NCBI GenBank assembly: GCA_030535245.1
Contig: JAUNBJ010000029.1
Span: forward strand, 1-34,891
Direction of reading: 5' to 3'
Length of the DNA: 34,891 bases
From: Planctomycetia bacterium
Lineage (GTDB): Bacteria; Planctomycetota; Planctomycetia; Pirellulales; Thermoguttaceae
Translations under genes and position numbers: made by a program
The notes under the pieces: model-generated
Databases searched by the model: none
The model's input: only the letters and a program-made list of their open reading frames with translations
Told to the model about the DNA's origin: nothing
Part shown: positions 30,619-34,891 of the stretch, piece after piece
Numbering within the stretch: position 1 is the first letter of the stretch
Layout of the letters: the number at the start of each line of letters is the position of its first letter

Positions 30619-31728
30619 ATGACCGTATCGAAGCAACATCTTGATATTCTCTGCAATTATCACGATGACTGCGTGGCCGGCCCGGTGGAATCTCTCGGTT
30701 CGGCAGGCGGTTTCAGCGGCGCTGCATTCTGGAAAGTTCATGGGAAAAACGGGGATTATTGCCTGCGTCGATGGCCCAAAGGGTATCCGACACTCGAAAA
30801 ACTTCAATTCATCCACGCGGTTCTCTGGCAGGCGAATCAGGAAGGATTCCGCAAACTGCCGCTCCCGGTGGAGACTCTGGAGCATCTCACGTTCGTATCC
30901 GATCGCGAGCATTACTGGCAACTGGAACCCTGGATACGCGGGGAAGCGGATTACGCGTCGCATCCCGGCAGCAAACGGCTGGTTTCGGCGATGGTGACGC
31001 TGGCCGAGTTCCATCAGGCGGTCCGTAATTTTCCCCTGCCGGCGACGAAGGGGGCCAGTTCGCTTTTGCTGAATCATGAAAAAGGGCTGCTTTCGTGGGG
31101 GGAGGAGCGGTTTCAGCGGTTGGAGCAGACGATTCGCGCCCGGGGAATGGGGGAAAACGAGGATCGTTCGGAGGTTTGCTTCCTGTCCGATCTGTCGGAT
31201 TCGGACGCCCCGCAGATGGCGAAAGAGGCGACGATTCCATTCCCGCTTCCGGCGCGGCAGAAGAAGATGTTGGAAAACATTTCGCTGCGGATTTTGCGGA
31301 ACGTGCGGCAGCTTCGGCAGGCGTTGCTGGGGAAGGTGGTTCAGTGCGGCAATTACGCGGTCGCCCTTCAGCCGTGCATCCGGGACATTCATGCGGGCCA
31401 TCTGTTTTTTGTGAGGAATCAGGTTTCGGGGATCATCGATTTCGAGAATCTTCAGGCCGACAATGTGGCGACGGACGTGGCGCGGCTTTTGGGGTCGCTG
31501 GCCGAGAACGATCCCCTGTTGTGGGTTTTGGGGCTGACCGCGTACCAGTCGGTGCGACGGTTGACGGATCCGGAGCTGGAAATTCTTCACACATGTAAAA
31601 AGAGCTACGTTGCCACCACGGCGTTGCGGTGGCTGGACTATATTTACGTCCAGAAGAATCCCGTTCGCTGCTCCGCCCATCTGCTGCGACGGCTGAAGAA
31701 TCTGGAAACCTGTCTGGAATATCTGTAA
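30619..31728 (+). CDS. Phosphotransferase (APH/choline-kinase-like fold)
   Basis: A 369-residue kinase-like protein of the phosphotransferase enzyme family. The N-terminal lobe has GSAGGFSGAAFWKVHG and DYCLRRWP (a nucleotide-binding loop and probable Lys/Arg strand). The catalytic loop is CIRDIHAGHLFF, with the catalytic Asp kept but His where the usual metal-binding Asn lies; the metal-binding motif is GIIDFENL in place of DFG or DFE. This RDI-x-x-x-H form is shared by an uncharacterised subgroup as I recall it, so the protein is probably active, with an unknown small-molecule substrate. AAGGA lies upstream of the ATG. The Tat-exported oxidoreductase gene starts 4 bases after it, so the two form an operon. 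Confidence 0.75.
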   Translation: MTVSKQHLDILCNYHDDCVAGPVESLGSAGGFSGAAFWKVHGKNGDYCLRRWPKGYPTLEKLQFIHAVLWQANQEGFRKLPLPVETLEHLTFVSDREHYWQLEPWIRGEADYASHPGSKRLVSAMVTLAEFHQAVRNFPLPATKGASSLLLNHEKGLLSWGEERFQRLEQTIRARGMGENEDRSEVCFLSDLSDSDAPQMAKEATIPFPLPARQKKMLENISLRILRNVRQLRQALLGKVVQCGNYAVALQPCIRDIHAGHLFFVRNQVSGIIDFENLQADNVATDVARLLGSLAENDPLLWVLGLTAYQSVRRLTDPELEILHTCKKSYVATTALRWLDYIYVQKNPVRCSAHLLRRLKNLETCLEYL

Positions 31729-31732
31729 TCCG

Positions 31733-33142
31733 ATGACTACACGACGCAATTTTTTACAGGCGGGGGCGTTTTCGCTTGCCGCGATGGGGGCCTTGCAGGC
31801 CGGTGCTCAGGAAAACGACGCGGAGGAGATTTTGTTTTCTTCGCCGTTGGAAAACGCGGACGCGCAGCTTTGGGAAAAAGAGGGCAAACCGTTGCGGGCG
31901 GTGCTTATCGGCTGCGGCTGGTACGGGAAAAGCGACGTTTTCCGGCTGATTCAGTGCGGCGGGGAAAAGATCAGCGTCGTGGGGCTTTGCGATGTGGATC
32001 GTCGCGTGCTGGAGGAAGCGGGGAAGTTGGTCGCCGCCCGGCAGGTTTCGGGGAAGGTGCCGAATCTGTACCGGGATCACCGGGAAATGCTGGAACGCGA
32101 GAAGCCGGACGTCTGCCTGATCAGCACGCCCGACCATTGGCATGCGCTGCAAATGATCGACGCGGTGAAAGCGGGCTGCGACGTATATGTCCAGAAGCCG
32201 ATTGGGGTGGACGTTCGCGAGTGCCTTGCCATGCGGGAGGCGGTGCGGGCGTCCGACCGGGTGGTGCAGGTGGCACTTCAGCGTCGCAGTACGCCGGTGC
32301 TCCAGGACGCGATACGGAAATACCTCGACCCCCACGCGTTGGGGCAGGTGGCGGGCGTCACGACGTTCTGCGACTGGGGAAGTCGAAAACCGATCCGTCA
32401 GGAACCGGTGGCGATTCCGGAGTGGGTCGATTTTGATCGCTGGGCGGGGCCGGCACCGGTCATTCCATACTACCCGAACATTCATCAGCGGCGATGGCGT
32501 ATCCGCATGGAGTATGGCAACGGATACCTCGGCGATATGGCGGTACATATGCTCGACATGGTTCGCTGGATGTTGAAATTGGAGTGGCCGACCCGGATTT
32601 CGTCATTTGGCGGCACGTATGTCAATCGGGGCGGTATCAGCAATATCAGCGACACGCAAAACGTAACGTGGGCGTTTCCCGACCTGAACGTGACATGGGA
32701 ACACCGGCAGTGGTCCGACGTGCGCGACCCCGATTATCCCTGGGGGGCGATCCTCTATGGAAGCGAGGGGGTGCTCAAGGCGAATCCGTGGCGCTACGCG
32801 TTTCGGCCCAACAACGGGCGGGCGTGGCGCAAGGTGGTGGCAACAACGGAATACGACCGTTATCCCACCGACGAGACGGAACCGGGGCTGGAGCGGCAGA
32901 TTGCCGGCGCGAACCGGGCACACATGTGGAATTTCCTGGCCCGCGTGGTGGATCGAGGCAAGCCGAACGCGAGTATCGAACAGGGGTGCATTTCCAGCGT
33001 CTGCTGCATTCTGGCGAACATCTCCGCAGCGCTTGGGGGGGTAACGCTGGATTGGGATCCGGAGACGTTCACCGTGAAAAATTGCCCGGAAGCGAACGCT
33101 CTTTTGGCCCGTCCGTACCGGTCGCCATGGGTTCACCCGTAA
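31733..33142 (+). CDS. Tat-exported Gfo/Idh/MocA family oxidoreductase
   Basis: A 469-residue NAD(P)-binding oxidoreductase. It starts MTTRRNFLQAGAFSLAAMGALQAGA, a twin-arginine signal, so the enzyme is exported folded and probably with its cofactor bound. The Rossmann fold shows LIGCGWYGKSDVFRL and GLCDVD; the family EKP is QKP here (YVQKPIGVDV). The C-terminal domain has GNGYLGDMAVHMLDMVRWML. It shares its domain order, but not its localisation, with the protein at 5437. The stop falls in a small hairpin (33130-33150) with no T-run, and the convergent xylR-like gene ends 10 bases later. The substrate is probably a sugar or cyclitol; the adjacent XylR-type regulator may respond to it. Confidence 0.87.
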   Translation: MTTRRNFLQAGAFSLAAMGALQAGAQENDAEEILFSSPLENADAQLWEKEGKPLRAVLIGCGWYGKSDVFRLIQCGGEKISVVGLCDVDRRVLEEAGKLVAARQVSGKVPNLYRDHREMLEREKPDVCLISTPDHWHALQMIDAVKAGCDVYVQKPIGVDVRECLAMREAVRASDRVVQVALQRRSTPVLQDAIRKYLDPHALGQVAGVTTFCDWGSRKPIRQEPVAIPEWVDFDRWAGPAPVIPYYPNIHQRRWRIRMEYGNGYLGDMAVHMLDMVRWMLKLEWPTRISSFGGTYVNRGGISNISDTQNVTWAFPDLNVTWEHRQWSDVRDPDYPWGAILYGSEGVLKANPWRYAFRPNNGRAWRKVVATTEYDRYPTDETEPGLERQIAGANRAHMWNFLARVVDRGKPNASIEQGCISSVCCILANISAALGGVTLDWDPETFTVKNCPEANALLARPYRSPWVHP

Positions 33143-33152
33143 CGGGAACCTC

Positions 33153-34337
33153 TCAGCGAACCAGAAAAAATTCCTGGATTTCCTCCCGGTCGAAGTGCGT
33201 TGCCGTAACCATGCGGCGGCGAAACTCACCGGGAGTCATGCCGAAACGGTTCTGGAACTCGGCGAAAAAGTACGATTTGCTCCGGAAACCGACCCGTTTG
33301 GTGATGGCGTCGATGGTCAGCCGGGTGTTTTTCAGGAGGACGCACGAACGTTGAAACCGGACGCGATTGATTTCGTCGAGGGGGGAATAGTGAAGCGTCT
33401 GTCGGAAGCGGCGCTCGAGGGTTCGTTTGCTCATGCCGGTCATGCGGGCGACGTCGGAAACGGTCAGGTCCAGGTCGCGGGATTTGCGGATGGTCTGGAT
33501 CGCACGTACCAACAGCGGGTCGTCCAACGCCAGCGTGTCGGTGGAACGGCGGGTGATCACCCCCATCGGCTGGACGGAAAGTCGCTCGGCAGGATATTCC
33601 TCTCCGTTCATCATTGCCTCCAACAGTTCGCAGGTACGGTAGCCAATCTCAAACGCATTGGGAACAATACTGCTTAACGGCGGGTCGGCCAGATAGCAAT
33701 ACGTGTTGTCGTTGTTCACCCCCAACACGGCGATCGATTCGGGAACGTCCAGGTTCTTTTTCCTGCAGGTTTCCACCACCTTCGACGCAATGGAGTCGTA
33801 ACAGCCAAGGATTCCCACCGGTTTGGGGAGGCTCCGCAACCATTCCGTCAATTTCGCGTCATTGACACGGGAATAGTCGTTGTTTTCGTCGAAATCCATC
33901 TCAAAAAGATGCCCTTCCCCGTTCGTTTTCCGAAGGAATATCTCGGCCCGCTCCTGCGTGAACGGAAGGTTCCGGATTCCAACATAAGCGAGATTTCGAT
34001 AGAACCGTTCATGGAAATAATCGATCGCCATTTGAATCAACAGGTCGGTGTCAAAGAAGATGGTTCCCGCTTCAGGAGTGCGTACGATACTCAAATCGAC
34101 GACTTTCGCACCAGTTTTCAAAGCGTGTGGGCAGCAGGTGCCGAATTTATCGCGAACGATGATGCCATCCCCTTTCCATCTGGAGAGCCATGGCGGAAGG
34201 GTCGATTCAAACGTCAGTTCAATATGCTGCGTATCCCAATGCCGATGCTCGGAAATGTACTTGGTTATCCCATGGAGCATCCCACAGCCCAGCATGTTAT
34301 ACATCTCAAAAATTAACGCGATTTTCCTGGTTTTCAT
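33153..34337 (-). CDS. XylR-type AraC-family transcriptional regulator
   Basis: A 394-residue regulator combining a LacI/periplasmic-binding-type sugar sensor (about 1-265; begins MKTRKIALIFEMYNMLGCG) and a C-terminal AraC DNA-binding domain (about 285-394). The latter has two helix-turn-helix units, LTVSDVARMTGMSKRTLERRFRQ and LTIDAITKRVGFRSKSYFFAEFQNRFGMTPGEFRRR. This is the domain order of E. coli XylR, a xylose activator; the ligand here is not known. The ATG at 34337 has AAGGGAG just upstream. An in-frame extension of 102 residues through the 120-bp repeats is open but repetitive and lacks a family match, so it is rejected. It is convergent with the Tat-exported oxidoreductase gene. Confidence 0.9.
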   Translation of the reverse strand: MKTRKIALIFEMYNMLGCGMLHGITKYISEHRHWDTQHIELTFESTLPPWLSRWKGDGIIVRDKFGTCCPHALKTGAKVVDLSIVRTPEAGTIFFDTDLLIQMAIDYFHERFYRNLAYVGIRNLPFTQERAEIFLRKTNGEGHLFEMDFDENNDYSRVNDAKLTEWLRSLPKPVGILGCYDSIASKVVETCRKKNLDVPESIAVLGVNNDNTYCYLADPPLSSIVPNAFEIGYRTCELLEAMMNGEEYPAERLSVQPMGVITRRSTDTLALDDPLLVRAIQTIRKSRDLDLTVSDVARMTGMSKRTLERRFRQTLHYSPLDEINRVRFQRSCVLLKNTRLTIDAITKRVGFRSKSYFFAEFQNRFGMTPGEFRRRMVTATHFDREEIQEFFLVR

Positions 34338-34346
34338 AACTCCCTT

Positions 34347-34705
34347 GCCCCGGGTGCGGCCCGGCACACTACGGCTACCTGCCCCGGGTGCGGGGCGGCA
34401 CATTACGGCTGCCGCCGCCCGGTACGACCGGGAGCGACTACGGCTACCGCCGATTGCTACATCACCGGGAGGCAGGCGCTTACGCTTCTGGCCTCCCTTG
34501 GCCCCGGGTGCGGGGCGGCACATTACGGCTGCCGCCGCCCGGTACGACCGGGAGCGACTACGGCTGCCGCCGGTTGCTACATCACCGGGAGGCAGGCGCT
34601 TACGCTTCTGGCCTCCCTTGGCCCCGGGTGCGGGGCGGCACATTACGGCTACCGCCGGTTGCTACATCACCGGGAGGCAGGCGCTTACGCTTCTGGCCTC
34701 CCTTG
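34347..34705. repeat. 120-bp tandem repeat array upstream of the xylR-like gene
   Basis: A short diverged partial copy (34347-34380) is followed by two nearly identical 120-bp units (34381-34500, 34501-34620) and a third of 85 bp (34621-34705). The third lacks 35 bases between two TACGGCT sequences, as expected from a slip between short direct repeats. The units are GC-rich with inverted parts (GGGAGGC...GCCTCCC). Since 120 is a multiple of three, several reading frames stay open across the array, which explains long ORFs here without proving a protein. A partial copy lies at 7344-7427. Confidence 0.95.
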
Positions 34706-34763
34706 TTTTATGTGTTTTATGTTTTATTGTAATTTCTATTTGCTTCTTCACAAGCCCCATTCT

Positions 34764-34792
34764 ATCATAAATATTATTTTACGGAAAGTCAA
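34764..34792 (-). promoter_or_regulatory. Putative promoter of the xylR-like gene, upstream of the repeat array
   Basis: On the minus strand, TTGACT (34787-34792, 5 of 6) and TATGAT (34764-34769, 5 of 6) are exactly 17 bases apart. Transcription would start near 34757 and run through the whole repeat array before reaching the ATG at 34337, a leader of about 420 bases. Confidence 0.6.
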
Positions 34793-34815
34793 CACCACCT
34801 TGCCGCCGTCGCCGT

Positions 34816-34891
34816 GTGCGATCAAATTTTCTGCTTGCCGTACGAATTCCCCTTCTTTGAAGCAGGGCCAGCGCATGAACAAATAGGCAAG
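34816..34891 (-). repeat. Right copy of the 76-bp terminal inverted repeat
   Basis: Reverse complement of bases 1-76 with two adjacent mismatches. The outer 55 bases are identical. Sequence beyond position 76 (left) and before 34816 (right) shows no obvious further similarity, so the shared block is bounded on its inner side. Confidence 0.9.

Noticed and set aside
34338..34643. In-frame 102-residue N-terminal extension of the XylR-type protein through the repeats
   Set aside because: The extension is a translation of the 120-bp repeat (40 codons per unit), while a good ribosome binding site and a family-typical start are present at 34337.
34388..34732. Plus-strand repetitive open reading frame in the 120-bp array
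   Set aside because: The repeat length is a multiple of three so several frames stay open; no ribosome binding site or protein family match was seen.
1..34891. Window as a complete linear element or plasmid with terminal inverted repeats
   Set aside because: The content is mostly housekeeping chromosomal genes, there is no replication or transposition gene, and a 55-bp exact match at the ends fits an assembly break at a repeat.

Overview
The window looks like a chromosomal contig from a Gram-negative member of the PVC superphylum, most likely a planctomycete. The evidence is gene content only: a membrane-anchored prenyltransferase/squalene-cyclase-type toroid protein, a short second SecA, a Gfo/Idh/MocA oxidoreductase coupled to a DUF1080 protein, a second Tat-exported Gfo/Idh/MocA protein, an XylR-type AraC regulator, inositol-3-phosphate synthase, an OprB-type porin, LpxI (lipid A) and HpnE (squalene). 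Lentisphaerota or Kiritimatiellota cannot be excluded. I recognise no rRNA or tRNA gene and no phage or IS transposase gene.

Layout. 1-1195: class II fructose-bisphosphate aldolase with promoter and terminator. 1226-2781: an AT-rich two-gene module, an ABC/OLD-like AAA ATPase plus a small protein with a PD-(D/E)XK-like D...ExK motif; this is the best candidate for an undescribed (possibly defence) system. 2788-5192 (minus): membrane-anchored toroid protein overlapping a cysteine hydrolase. 5437-7247: oxidoreductase plus DUF1080 glycoside-cleaving pair. 7575-9047: rsmD and uppP. 9236-12663 (minus): M20 dipeptidase, stand-alone GlmU-type uridylyltransferase and hpnE. 12779-16495: clpS, an exported cyclophilin and a short SecA. 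16661-19844: a complete ferrous-iron operon with its own metalloregulator, an operator-like palindrome and a strong terminator. 19994-21265: porin. 21523-25166 (minus): inositol-3-phosphate synthase and a DEAD-box helicase. 25309-30207 (minus): HIT protein, UroD-like protein, LpxI and a PL11-type rhamnogalacturonan lyase. 30619-33142: phosphotransferase and Tat-exported oxidoreductase, convergent with an XylR-type regulator (33153-34337).

Functional themes are sugar/pectin breakdown (PL11 lyase, DUF1080 pair, oxidoreductases, XylR, porin, aldolase), envelope and isoprenoid chemistry (UppP, LpxI, HpnE, GlmU-like, SecA, cyclophilin) and iron uptake.

Repeats are a second layer. The two ends of the window are inverted copies of one 76-bp sequence (74/76 identical, the outer 55 bp exact). 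A 120-bp tandem repeat lies between the predicted xylR promoter and its gene, and one partial copy recurs at 7344-7427 inside a larger hairpin element. Three such elements (7245-7553, 9053-9239, 21329-21503) occupy gene 3' ends; they share end sequences but carry different interiors. Two short tandem arrays lie in the 30.3-30.5 kb gap.
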